DNA of 36,731 nt from Acidimicrobiia bacterium (GCA_018003035.1 JAGNEX010000022.1:1-36731); one strand, 5' to 3'; counted from the stretch's first letter, positions 23,410 through 31,457 are shown. Translations and numbers: made by a program. The notes: generated by a model not told the origin, from the letters alone.

Positions 23410-24984
23410 CTAGACCGGACCGTTTGCGTGGCGTCGGTCGACGGAGCGGTGCCGCTTGTTACCGAGCCGGATGAGTGCTCCAGCGACGGCGCGGCGAGTG
23501 TCCTCGGGCGCGATGACGTGGTCGACGTAGCCGCGTTGAGCGGCGATGACCGGCGTACAGAACCGTTCCTCATACTCGTTGAGGTGTTCCGTGCGCCGCG
23601 CCAGCGCGGCGTCAGTGTCGAGTGTCGAGAGTTCTTTGCGGTGGAGGATCTCGACGGCGCCCGGCGCGCCCATGACCGCAATCTCGGCGTTCGGCCAGGC
23701 GAAGCAAGCGTCGTTGCCCATCTGCTTTGAATCCATCACGATGTACGCGCCGCCGTAGGCCTTGCGAAGAACGACGCAGATGCGAGGGCACGAGGCGTCC
23801 GCATACGCCTGCACTAACTGGGCGCCATACCGGATGATGCCACCCCATTCGAGATCGCGGCCGGGCTCATAACCGGGCGTATCGACGACCGTCAAAAGGG
23901 GAAGGTGGTACGCATCGCAGAAGCGGACGAACCGAGCGCCCTTTTTCGATCCGTCGATGTCGAGGGTGCCTGCCCGCACGAGTGGCTGATTGGCAACGAC
24001 GCCGATGACGCGGCCGCCGACCGTCGCAAATCCCGTCACGAGGTTGGGTGCGAACTTCGCGCCGCACTCCAGCCAGGAGCCTTCATCGGCCAGGTCCGCG
24101 ATGACTGAACGCACGTCATAGGCCTGCCGGGCGTCGACGGGGACGATGCGGGATGCGACGTCGCAGGCTCGATCGAGTGGATCGTCGGTGGGAAGGACGG
24201 GCGGTTCGTCGAGTGAGTTGTTTGGCAGAAACGCCACCAAATCGGCAATCGCGTCGAGGATCTCGTCGTCGGGAACGACTTCGGTTGCCACACCCGATCG
24301 TTCGGCGTGCATCAGAGCGCCGCCGAGTTCTTCTCCCGAAATCACCTCACCAGTCAGGCTCAGCGCAGCAGCCGGTCCGGACAGATAGGAGAACGCGTCA
24401 GCGCCCATGATGACCATATCGGCGAGCCCGCCGACGAGAGCCAGACCACCGACCAGCGGACCAGAAACACCCAACAGAAACGGCACACTGCCCGAAACGT
24501 CGGCGATTGCTCGCGCCACCCGACCCCATGAGTGAACGCCAGCGATGCCGTCGGCGATCGTCAGGCCTGCGCTGTTGACCATCCCAACGAGGGGCAACCC
24601 AACCTCGTAGGCAAGGCGGACCGCTCGTTCGACGCTCTCAGCTTCGGTCACGCCGAAGCGGTCGGTGCGCGCTGCATCGATGACGAAGAGGACGACCGAC
24701 CGCTCACCCAGCTCGGTGATCGTCGCCCACGCACCGGGACTCCGTTGGGCACTAATCGGCATGCCGGCCAAAAGAGCGGACGCGTCCGAAAGCTGCGCTA
24801 GCTCGTCGAGTCGTTCGCGCCATAGCCGCGGCGAAATGTCGACGCCGTCCTCGGTGGCCGGGGCGCTGCCCGAGCCTTGAGCCGCGGCGGCGACTTCTCG
24901 TGCCCCGGCGGCGGGGGCGCCTGCTTCCGCCTCGGTTCCCTCGGTCCGGCTCGGGGCCGACGCGGCTAGCAACGACTCAGACAT
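23410..24984 (-). CDS. Acyl-CoA carboxylase carboxyltransferase subunit (AccD/PCC-beta type)
   Basis: A 524-residue fused carboxyltransferase (both crotonase-like halves in one chain) that moves CO2 from carboxybiotin to an acyl-CoA; in this operon acetyl-CoA to malonyl-CoA is most likely (inference). The N-half starts after an Ala/Gly/Glu-rich leader of about 45 residues and contains VNSAGLTIADG. The C-half has NLVTGFATVGGRVIGVVANQP, LVDTPGYEPG-type sequence, and RKAYGGAYIVMDSKQMGND followed by FAWPNAEIAVMGAPGAVEI (each quoted in part), typical of PCC-beta and AccD5. There is no zinc finger as in E. coli AccD. It overlaps fabF by 19 bases. Its biotin partner is not obvious: the carrier-like gene in this operon lacks the biotinyl lysine, so the alpha subunit at 33289-35427 or one elsewhere must serve. 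Confidence 0.9.
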   Translation of the reverse strand: MSESLLAASAPSRTEGTEAEAGAPAAGAREVAAAAQGSGSAPATEDGVDISPRLWRERLDELAQLSDASALLAGMPISAQRSPGAWATITELGERSVVLFVIDAARTDRFGVTEAESVERAVRLAYEVGLPLVGMVNSAGLTIADGIAGVHSWGRVARAIADVSGSVPFLLGVSGPLVGGLALVGGLADMVIMGADAFSYLSGPAAALSLTGEVISGEELGGALMHAERSGVATEVVPDDEILDAIADLVAFLPNNSLDEPPVLPTDDPLDRACDVASRIVPVDARQAYDVRSVIADLADEGSWLECGAKFAPNLVTGFATVGGRVIGVVANQPLVRAGTLDIDGSKKGARFVRFCDAYHLPLLTVVDTPGYEPGRDLEWGGIIRYGAQLVQAYADASCPRICVVLRKAYGGAYIVMDSKQMGNDACFAWPNAEIAVMGAPGAVEILHRKELSTLDTDAALARRTEHLNEYEERFCTPVIAAQRGYVDHVIAPEDTRRAVAGALIRLGNKRHRSVDRRHANGPV

Positions 24985-26216
24985 AAGGACGCGTTGTGCC
25001 CACCGAAACCGAGCGAGTTCGAGATGACAGCGTCACCGGTAAGCGGAGCGGGCGCTCCAGAGGCGATCGAGATCGGAATCTTCGGGTCGAGGGTCTCAAG
25101 ATTCGCGGTCGGAGGAACGACGCTGTCGCGAATCGTCAGAGTGGCAAGCACCGCCTCGATCGCCCCAGCGGCGCCGATGCAGTGCCCGGTCACACCCTTG
25201 GTCGAGGTCACGAGTGCCTGCGATCCGAGTTCAGCAGCGACGGCGTTGCCTTCGATGAGGTCGTTCAGTGGCGTTGAGGTCCCGTGGGCATTCACATGGG
25301 CGATGTCGGTCGGTGCGAGTTGGGCGTCGGCGACCGCAAGGCGCATGCACCGACGGATCCCTTCGCCGTCTTCGGACGGCGAGGTGATGTGGTATGCGTC
25401 CGAAGTCAGCGCATAGCCGCGAACTTCGGCATAGATGTTGGCGCCACGTTCTCTGGCCATGTCGAGGCGCTCGAGCACGAGGACGGCAGCGCCTTCGCCC
25501 ATCACAAAACCGTCGCGACCTTCATCGAAGGGCCGACATGCTCGAGAAGGGTCCTCGGTGCGTGTCGATAACGCCCCCATGCGCCAGAACGCCCCCATCG
25601 GAAGCTTGTGGACCGTCGCTTCGGCACCGCCCGCCAACATGACGTCGGCTGCACCGCTGCGGATCATGCGCGCCGCTTCACCGATCGAGTGGGTCCCCGC
25701 CGCACATGCCGTGCAGATACAAAGGCTCGGGCCTTTCAGGCCGTGGACCATAGCGATAGCCGCGCTGATTGCGTTCGGCATCGTGGCCGGTACAAAGAAC
25801 GGGCTGACGCGCCGCGTTCCCTTGGTTTCGCAGGTGATCGCCCCGTCATAGACGGTGGTCTGGCCACCGATGCCGGTCGAGACGAGGGTTCCGATCCGTT
25901 CGGGTTCTGCCTGCAACGCACCTGCGTCGGTCATCGCTTCGGCTGCCGCGGCGACACCGAACTGCGTGACCCGGTCAGAACGCCTCGCTTCGGCCCGGTC
26001 CATCACCGCGAGAGGGTCAAAGTCCTTGACCTCACAGGCGAAGTTGACCGGTTCCTCGGAGGCGTCCCAGGCCGTGATCGGTGCGGCCATCGACTTGCCG
26101 GCCAGCACCGTCTCCCAAGTTTCTTTGACCGAACCTCCGGCAGGCGTCACCGCGCCCAGGCCGGTGATGACAACCCGCTGAGAGTCGGGTCGATCAAGCG
26201 TGGGAAGGGTACTCAC
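24966..26216 (-). CDS. fabF: Beta-ketoacyl-ACP synthase II
   Basis: Condenses malonyl-ACP with acyl-ACP to lengthen the chain. It has 416 residues and the intact Cys-His-His triad: Cys171 (CTACAAGTHSIGE), His311 (VNAHGTSTPLND) and His345 (TKGVTGHCIGAAG), with Lys340. The wording is KAS II, as in FabF and KasA. The GTG start at 26216 overlaps the acpP stop as GTGA, and the 3' end overlaps the carboxyltransferase start by 19 bases, giving coupled translation of acpP, fabF and the carboxylase. Confidence 0.96.
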   Translation of the reverse strand: MSTLPTLDRPDSQRVVITGLGAVTPAGGSVKETWETVLAGKSMAAPITAWDASEEPVNFACEVKDFDPLAVMDRAEARRSDRVTQFGVAAAAEAMTDAGALQAEPERIGTLVSTGIGGQTTVYDGAITCETKGTRRVSPFFVPATMPNAISAAIAMVHGLKGPSLCICTACAAGTHSIGEAARMIRSGAADVMLAGGAEATVHKLPMGAFWRMGALSTRTEDPSRACRPFDEGRDGFVMGEGAAVLVLERLDMARERGANIYAEVRGYALTSDAYHITSPSEDGEGIRRCMRLAVADAQLAPTDIAHVNAHGTSTPLNDLIEGNAVAAELGSQALVTSTKGVTGHCIGAAGAIEAVLATLTIRDSVVPPTANLETLDPKIPISIASGAPAPLTGDAVISNSLGFGGHNASLCLSRC

Positions 26217-26464
26217 GCGTTGGCGCCCAAGTGTTCGACGACGAGGTCGGTGACCTTGCCAATCGTCTGAGCTTGGCTGGCGATTTCTTCCTCAATGACG
26301 AGGTCGAACTCGTCTTCGAGCGCCATCAAGAACTCGACCCGGGCCAGCGAGTCAGCTTCGAGATCTTCGAGGATCAGCGTCTCTTCACCGATCGTTGCCG
26401 GATCGGCGGTAAAGACGTCGGCAGCGATTTTGATGACACCGTTCAATACTGCTGTGCGTTCCAT
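26213..26464 (-). CDS. acpP: Acyl carrier protein
   Basis: An 83-residue acidic helical protein carrying growing acyl chains on 4'-phosphopantetheine. Ser39 in EADSLARVEFLMALEDEF is the attachment site (DSL motif). AAGGAG lies nine bases before the ATG at 26464. The stop overlaps the fabF GTG. Ninety-two bp separate it from fabG upstream, the longest gap within this operon, so an internal promoter is possible but no clear one is seen. Confidence 0.97.
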   Translation of the reverse strand: MERTAVLNGVIKIAADVFTADPATIGEETLILEDLEADSLARVEFLMALEDEFDLVIEEEIASQAQTIGKVTDLVVEHLGANA

Positions 26465-26556
26465 ATGTGGACTCCTTGGTTGGTGACGCGGGACGCGTCG
26501 GCTTGGGATTCAGGCCGGCTGGCCAAGATCGGGGAACTCAACGAACGTGGGCGGGC

Positions 26557-27321
26557 TCAGACGCCCATGCCGATGCCGCCGTCGACCGGGATAACGGCGC
26601 CTGTGATAAACGCGGCGTCGAACGAGCACAGATAGCGGACGGCTTCGGCGACCTCTTCGGGTTTGCCGAAGCGCCCAACCGGGACCGAGTTGAGCATCAC
26701 GTCGCGACGTTCGGCGGTGATGTCGTTGAGCATGTCGGACTCGATCGGCCCGGGCGCCACCACGTTGATAGTGATCCCCCGGGAAGCAACCTCTCGAGCT
26801 GCTGACCTGGTGAGGCCGATCAACCCGGCCTTCGATGCGGTGTAGTTGGCCTGGCCTGGCGCGCCCAACAGTCCGGTCACCGATCCGATGTTTACGATTC
26901 GGCCCCATCCGTTTCGGAGCATCGAGCGGAGGGCGGCCTTCATCACTCGGAACGTTCCGGTCAGGTTGACCGCGACGACGGTGTCGAACGCATCTGGACT
27001 CATCGTGGCGAGCAGCCCGTCACGGGTGACGCCTGCGTTGTTGACGACGATGTCTGGCGAGCTGAATTCGGCCTTGAGGGTCTTGAAGGCCGTGGTGACC
27101 GACTCGTCCTCGGTGACGTCGAGGTGCACGGTCGTTGCCCGAGCTCCGCTGTCGATCAATCGTCGTGCTAGCGCAGCGGCTGCATCGGGGTCAGAGCGAT
27201 AGCCGAGTGCAATGCCGTGACCGGCGACGGCGAGTCGAGTGGCGATTGCCTGGCCGATTGCCCCGGTCCCACCGGTAATCAAGGCGGTATGCCCCGAGGG
27301 GTTGTTGGATCCGATGTTCAT
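26557..27321 (-). CDS. fabG: 3-oxoacyl-ACP reductase
   Basis: NADPH-dependent short-chain reductase of 254 residues performing the first reduction of the FAS-II cycle. TGGTGAIGQAIA is the Rossmann glycine motif, NNAG occupies 94-97, and Ser147, Tyr160 and Lys164 form the catalytic set (IGSVTGLLGAPGQANYTASK). PVDGGIGMGV closes the protein. The ATG at 27321 overlaps the stop of the preceding BCCP-like gene as ATGA, so the two are translationally coupled. Confidence 0.96.
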   Translation of the reverse strand: MNIGSNNPSGHTALITGGTGAIGQAIATRLAVAGHGIALGYRSDPDAAAALARRLIDSGARATTVHLDVTEDESVTTAFKTLKAEFSSPDIVVNNAGVTRDGLLATMSPDAFDTVVAVNLTGTFRVMKAALRSMLRNGWGRIVNIGSVTGLLGAPGQANYTASKAGLIGLTRSAAREVASRGITINVVAPGPIESDMLNDITAERRDVMLNSVPVGRFGKPEEVAEAVRYLCSFDAAFITGAVIPVDGGIGMGV

Positions 27322-27581
27322 TCGCCGACGGTGATCCAGGCAACCGGTTGACCGCTGCGAACCCGTTCGGTGTCGAGAACAAACCAGTGGGTGATCGTCC
27401 CTGAAACGGGCGCCACGACTTCGGTGAGTCGTCCCTGGCGATCGATCGTTCCAAGCGTGTCACCTTGCAGCACTTTGGTGGCGTTGGTCGCGTGGAACAG
27501 GCCCCCTTCAGGCGAGATGACCGCGCGATCAGAAGTCGCCGTGTGCTCGCCTTCGAGCATGAGTTGCTGCGGTGGATTCAT
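27318..27581 (-). CDS. BCCP-like (biotinyl/lipoyl-fold) protein lacking the biotinyl lysine
   Basis: An 87-residue protein matching the barrel-sandwich fold of biotin carriers: VISPEGGLFHAT, then VLQGDTLGTI, then VVAPVSGTITHWFV and VRSGQPVAWI reproduce the SP-x2-G-x-F, V-x2-GD-x-LG-x-I, A-P/D-x2-G and V-x2-GQP pattern of AccB C-terminal domains. Where AccB has the EAMKM hairpin this protein reads DRQGRL, so the biotin-acceptor lysine is Gly (or Arg, by alignment) and both methionines are gone. It therefore should not be biotinylated. The ATG at 27581 has GGAG seven bases upstream; a start at 27608 lacks one. It sits between fabD and fabG and is coupled to fabG by ATGA. The domain match is clear; the role is unknown. 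Confidence 0.75.
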   Translation of the reverse strand: MNPPQQLMLEGEHTATSDRAVISPEGGLFHATNATKVLQGDTLGTIDRQGRLTEVVAPVSGTITHWFVLDTERVRSGQPVAWITVGE

Positions 27582-27627
27582 GTCGTTCTCCAGATGTGGA
27601 TTGGTCAACGGCTCGAGGGCTAGCCGG

Positions 27628-28539
27628 TTAGGAAGCCGATGTCGCGGCGAGAAGGGCTCCGGGTTCGCCTGCTGAGAGCACGCGAACCGTGGGGACGCCG
27701 ACCCGAGCGAGACCTTTGATCATGTCGCCGTGGCCGACCTCGACAAACGTGTCGGTCAACTCGGCGAGGGCATTCATGGTTTCGCGCCAACGAACCGGCA
27801 TCACCAGGTGCTCTTCGAGCAGGGCGGGCCATTCGGTTCCGTTTGCGTGGGGGCGTGCGTCGGAGTTGGCGATGATGGGAATGTCGGTGTCGGCGAAGTT
27901 CACCTCTTTGAGGAGTTCGCCGAAACGGGCGGACGCTGGGGACATCAGGGGAGTGTGAAACGCCCCTGTGACCGGCAGCGGAATCACCTTGCGAAAGCCC
28001 GCTGACCGTGCTTGACCGGTGACCTGTTCGATCGCTTCGGGAGTTCCAGCGACGGTCAGCTGACCGGGGGCGTTGTCGTTCGCAACCCAGCAACCCCCAA
28101 TTCGGTCACAGAGCGCAACGGCATCTTCAAATCGACCCGCGATCAGCGCCACCATGGCCCCTGGGGAGTCGTCGGCCGCGGCCTGCGTAAACGCGGCACG
28201 TGCCGCCGCGAGACGCAGACCGTCGGCCAACGAGCATGCTCCTGCTGCGACAAGGGCGGTGATCTGGCCGAGCGAATGACCCGCGAACGCAACGGGTTTC
28301 ACTTGGCCTTCAACATGGTCCCAGGCCATCAGCGAGGTCAAAAAGACTGCGGTCTGAGCATTCTCAGTGCGTGCGAGAGTGTCTGCGTCGGCTTCGAGGA
28401 GCAGGTCAGCGAGGTTGAGGTCGCTACCTTGTTGGGCTTGCTCGACGATGCGCCACGCGGGGGAGTTCTGCCACGGCGCACCCATTCCGGGGCGCTGTGT
28501 TCCCTGGCCGGGAAACGTCACTGCAACCTGCTCGGGCAT
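27628..28539 (-). CDS. fabD: Malonyl-CoA:ACP transacylase
   Basis: Moves malonyl groups from CoA to ACP. It has 303 residues. The catalytic pair is Ser89 (AGHSLGQITAL) and His195 (TGAFHTPLM); Arg114 binds the malonyl carboxylate and GQG (11-13) forms the oxyanion region, so malonyl specificity is expected. The ATG at 28539 has AAAGGA seven bases upstream and aligns with the family start (VAVTFPGQGTQ); the GTG at 28557 is less likely. It is the first gene of the operon, and the operator-like region lies upstream. Confidence 0.95.
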   Translation of the reverse strand: MPEQVAVTFPGQGTQRPGMGAPWQNSPAWRIVEQAQQGSDLNLADLLLEADADTLARTENAQTAVFLTSLMAWDHVEGQVKPVAFAGHSLGQITALVAAGACSLADGLRLAAARAAFTQAAADDSPGAMVALIAGRFEDAVALCDRIGGCWVANDNAPGQLTVAGTPEAIEQVTGQARSAGFRKVIPLPVTGAFHTPLMSPASARFGELLKEVNFADTDIPIIANSDARPHANGTEWPALLEEHLVMPVRWRETMNALAELTDTFVEVGHGDMIKGLARVGVPTVRVLSAGEPGALLAATSAS

Positions 28540-28620
28540 AGAAGTCCTTTGGTCCACGGTGCCATTTGGGTTGGCGGAGCAGGCCGAACGCTACGAAGGG
28601 ACCGCGGACTCCTGAAAGTT

Positions 28621-28742
28621 ACCCACGGGTGTTACCAATGAGTACCCCAGATACCCGGTGGTAATACAAACAGTGTTCGTGTCCATTAGGCAGGGTGTTT
28701 GCCCGTTACGTCACGGTAACGGTAACTACTTGTTAAGTAGTT
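28621..28742. promoter_or_regulatory. Cluster of inverted and direct repeats in the fabD-fabZ intergenic region
   Basis: Within 122 bp: ACCC-AC-GGGT (28621-28630); TTACCA-N21-TGGTAA (28632-28637, 28659-28664); GTTAC-N6-GTAAC (28705-28709, 28716-28720); tandem GGTAAC-GGTAAC (28715-28726); and AACTACTT-GTT-AAGTAGTT (28724-28742), a perfect 8-bp dyad. GTTAC/GGTAA half-sites recur through the block. It is 82-203 bp upstream of fabD and much more AT-rich than its flanks, consistent with promoter and operator DNA for the operon. The whole gap, 28540-28995, holds no convincing gene. Confidence 0.65.
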
Positions 28743-28922
28743 TGGAATGCTGCGGCGTCCCGGTCTTTTCAGGATGAATGGCAGGCGGGTGGGCCGGAAT
28801 GTGCCTGAAGAAGTGGCGAGCGCTCGGGCAAGACGAGCCTGTACATCATCGGTCGATCTGTATAAAGGCCGCACCATCGGAAGGCCTGCGGGTCGACTCG
28901 TTTCGCTTCCGTTTGGGTCGCT

Positions 28923-28961
28923 CCTCATGACCGGCCTGCTACGTTCGAAACGGTCATGAGG
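28923..28961. promoter_or_regulatory. Perfect 11-bp inverted repeat upstream of fabZ
   Basis: CCTCATGACCG (28923-28933) and CGGTCATGAGG (28951-28961) flank 17 bases containing TACGTT, a possible -10 element for fabZ. The right arm ends 34 bp before the ATG. Either two half-sites of a regulator bracketing the promoter or a 5'-UTR hairpin would explain it. Confidence 0.65.
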
Positions 28962-28995
28962 CCACGGCGCGATGCGCCAGGAAGGCAGGTCACAA

Positions 28996-29505
28996 ATGGT
29001 GACGGATTCAGGTGAGCCCAGCAACGGCAATGTCGACGACACGCCGGGGAGTAAACGGCCGGCCCAATTCGCTCCGGAGCCTTTGCCGGAAAGCGACGAC
29101 CTCATTTCGCTGTTGCCGCATGCTCGCCCTTTTCTCTTCGTGGACGGTGTGACAGCGATAGAACCTGGCACCAGCATTCAAGCTTTTTACAGGATGAAGC
29201 CAGATGAGTTTTTCTTTCCGGGGCACTTTCCAGGCAACCCAATAGTGCCGGGAGTCATCCTGATCGAGGCGCTGGCGCAGGCCGGTGCAATCGCGGTTCT
29301 GGCCGCCGGAAACGAAGGGCGTCTACCGTTACTCGCCGGCGTCGACGAGGCGAGGTTTCGCTCGCCCGTGCTGCCGGGCGACACCGTGACATTCACCGTC
29401 GACATCGAGCGGTTGCGGCCAAGTGCCGGCTGGGCCCGAGGCGTTGCGTCGGTCAACGGCAGCGTGGCTGCAAGCGGCCGCGTCATGTTTGCCTTTGCCA
29501 GTTAG
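28996..29505 (+). CDS. fabZ: 3-hydroxyacyl-ACP dehydratase, FabZ-like
   Basis: Hot-dog-fold dehydratase of 169 residues converting 3-hydroxyacyl-ACP to enoyl-ACP, the step missing from the divergent operon. LLPHARPFLFVDGV and the catalytic His77 (FFFPGHFPGNPIVPG) and Glu91 (LIEALAQAG) match FabZ; PGDTVTF follows. The first 33 or so residues are an acidic, Pro/Ser-rich extension not needed for the fold. The ATG at 28996 follows AAGGCAGG; the frame extends to 28972 without a better site. It is divergent from fabD, so shared control through the intergenic repeats is likely (inference). Confidence 0.92.
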   Translation: MVTDSGEPSNGNVDDTPGSKRPAQFAPEPLPESDDLISLLPHARPFLFVDGVTAIEPGTSIQAFYRMKPDEFFFPGHFPGNPIVPGVILIEALAQAGAIAVLAAGNEGRLPLLAGVDEARFRSPVLPGDTVTFTVDIERLRPSAGWARGVASVNGSVAASGRVMFAFAS

Positions 29506-29534
29506 GCGGCGCAGATCGACGCGGGGGAAGTCCG

Positions 29535-31457
29535 CTACGAGACGAGCTCTACGAGGCCCATCTGATCGATTCGAACCTGCTGAGCTTCGCCGAGATGGGG
29601 CTCAAGTTCGACGATGCCGTCCGACCCAGCAAGGTCAAAGAGCAGGGTCCTTGTGGTGATCCCATCGCCTGGGCGGATCGCTGGCACTGTCGCAAAGGGA
29701 GTCTGCATCGACGCTTGCGGATCGGTCATTTCGAGCGCAGGTAGATCGTCGTCCCATGCGTCGCTCGTCACGGTGACCGCCAGGATCACCCGGCCGACAT
29801 CCGCTGAATTGTCGGGCACTTGGACGGTAATGGCGGGGCCTATCCCGGCGGATGTGGCATCGTCGCGGGTGGTCGCGATCCCGGGCGCGGCGGTTCGCCA
29901 TCCGTCTGGCGGGTCCGGCAACGCAACTTTGCTTTGGTCGAGTTCGGCGAACGCGGGGCCGACGAGGCGAGAGAACAATGGTTCGTCGGGTGCCAGCCCC
30001 GGCAGCAAGAGGGTTTCGGACGACTCGACGATCAGGCGGTTGATATCGGTCCACCGGTCGGCGAGAACCGTTCCTTGCGCCACCGGCGTGTTGTACAGCA
30101 GATCCAGGTTCTCGAAGTAGGGCGGCATGACCGACGGAGTCCACCACACGAACGAGTCGTGGACCACGGCGGTGTTTCCCTTGATAAGCGGAGCGCCGCC
30201 CGTCTGAGTCTGGAACTCAATCACGGGGTGTTGTTGCAGCAGATAGGGCTGTGGTGGGGGCAGCAATACCCCGCCTTCGCCGGTCGTCACGAGGTGCTGT
30301 TCAGGTGGGAGTGGTTCCTCGTTGGCGCGGCGGTTGGGGTCGCGGTACTCGTCGACGAGCTGAGGCTGAACCCCGTCGCGAAGAACGCCGACTCGGGGCA
30401 CCTCGTCCACACCGGGGATACCGATCTGCTTCAGCGCAGCACCTTCGAGGCGGTCCGTCCCGATGACCTCCAGCGCAGAGGGGTCCCAGAGGCCGGGCTG
30501 GAAATGATCGACCAGACCTTGGGTCATGATTGCGGCACCACTTGTGGTCCAGTGCAGGTCGTGGGGGTAGTACACCGTCGAGTTCGGTTGCGTCGCTGCA
30601 TCCTTCACCGGATCCCAGAGGGGGACGACTCCGTTGACGGGCTCGGCTTCGAGCGCCGAGCGCAACCCGTCGCGGTACTCCTTGGCGCAACGGGTCAGAC
30701 GCCCAGCCCGTTCGCCGAGTCGATCGGGGTAGGCGTAGGCCCGCGACGGCGCGATGACGTAGGCGAACTCACGCCCGGAGGCCCGCACGATCGAACTGAG
30801 CCGAGCGATCTGATCGCGGGCTTCCTTGGGGCTCAGGTCGATGCTCGGCGCCGTCAGGCCCAATTCGGTGGGACCTGGACAGAACAGATCCAGCTCGATT
30901 CGTTCAAAGACCCAGCCGTCGTTGCCGATGACGTCCTGAACATTCAGGCTGTCTTTGTAGAAGCGGTAGTCGACCTCGGCGATCGTGTCCTGAGCCCAGG
31001 TGCGTCCCGGAAGTTGCTCATCGATCCAATGGTCGAGTTCGGCGTAGGTGCCGCGTTCTTTCAAGGTCGACAGGTTGATGTCGGGCACAGCGACGGTGTC
31101 ATCGCCAGCCTTCACCCCCAACAAACCGGCTAGCCACGGTCCGACCATGAACATGATGAGTACCGCCGAGGCGGCCAGCACATTGAAACGGCTTCCCCCG
31201 AGAGGGCCCCGGACGAACGACACGTCGATGTCTGAGTCGGCCCTGTCTGAGCTGGCCCTATCTGAGCTGGCCCTATCTGAAGTGGCGTCCTCTGAGTTGG
31301 CCCTGTGCTCGCGTTGGCTGGTGTCGGACCGTATCGCTGAGCGGCGTCGCTGAGCTCGCGTGTTGCCCGCTGTCGCGTCGGCGCCATCGGGTGCCGTGCT
31401 GGAACGGTCCCGTGACTCGCTGTTAGAGGGTGGCGGAGCGCCCGCGGAATCACTCAT
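29535..31457 (-). CDS. AlgJ/AlgX-like SGNH-fold acetyltransferase, membrane-anchored
   Basis: A 640-residue protein probably O-acetylating an extracellular polysaccharide (inference from family). A polar N-terminal region of about 90 residues rich in Ser, Arg and Asp precedes one membrane helix (about 90-113), placing the rest outside. Catalytic residues in SGNH order for this family: Asp300 and His302 in YPHDLHWTTSGA (the D-x-H-W motif of AlgJ/AlgX) and Ser435 in VVHDSFVWW. The C-terminal 170 or so residues are beta-rich and may be a carbohydrate-binding module as in AlgX. No MBOAT partner lies in the window. The ATG at 31457 lacks a clear Shine-Dalgarno; a GTG at 31499 is the alternative. 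The gene is convergent with fabZ. Confidence 0.8.
   Translation of the reverse strand: MSDSAGAPPPSNSESRDRSSTAPDGADATAGNTRAQRRRSAIRSDTSQREHRANSEDATSDRASSDRASSDRADSDIDVSFVRGPLGGSRFNVLAASAVLIMFMVGPWLAGLLGVKAGDDTVAVPDINLSTLKERGTYAELDHWIDEQLPGRTWAQDTIAEVDYRFYKDSLNVQDVIGNDGWVFERIELDLFCPGPTELGLTAPSIDLSPKEARDQIARLSSIVRASGREFAYVIAPSRAYAYPDRLGERAGRLTRCAKEYRDGLRSALEAEPVNGVVPLWDPVKDAATQPNSTVYYPHDLHWTTSGAAIMTQGLVDHFQPGLWDPSALEVIGTDRLEGAALKQIGIPGVDEVPRVGVLRDGVQPQLVDEYRDPNRRANEEPLPPEQHLVTTGEGGVLLPPPQPYLLQQHPVIEFQTQTGGAPLIKGNTAVVHDSFVWWTPSVMPPYFENLDLLYNTPVAQGTVLADRWTDINRLIVESSETLLLPGLAPDEPLFSRLVGPAFAELDQSKVALPDPPDGWRTAAPGIATTRDDATSAGIGPAITVQVPDNSADVGRVILAVTVTSDAWDDDLPALEMTDPQASMQTPFATVPAIRPGDGITTRTLLFDLAGSDGIVELEPHLGEAQQVRIDQMGLVELVS
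31232..31306 (-). repeat. Five tandem 15-bp units in the cytoplasmic linker of the AlgX-like gene
   Basis: Units start at 31232, 31247, 31262, 31277 and 31292, with consensus CTGAGCTGGCCCTAT on the plus strand. The second and third are identical. On the coding strand each encodes a variant of S-D-R-A-S, giving a charged flexible linker. Copy number is likely to vary between strains. Confidence 0.9.

Noticed and set aside
29560..29580. tRNA T-loop-like GGTTCGAATC on the minus strand
   Set aside because: No acceptor, D or anticodon stem can be built around it, and it lies within the AlgX-like coding sequence.
29820..31133. 437-residue plus-strand frame opposite the AlgX-like gene
   Set aside because: No recognisable domain, while the minus frame carries catalytic motifs and a membrane helix.
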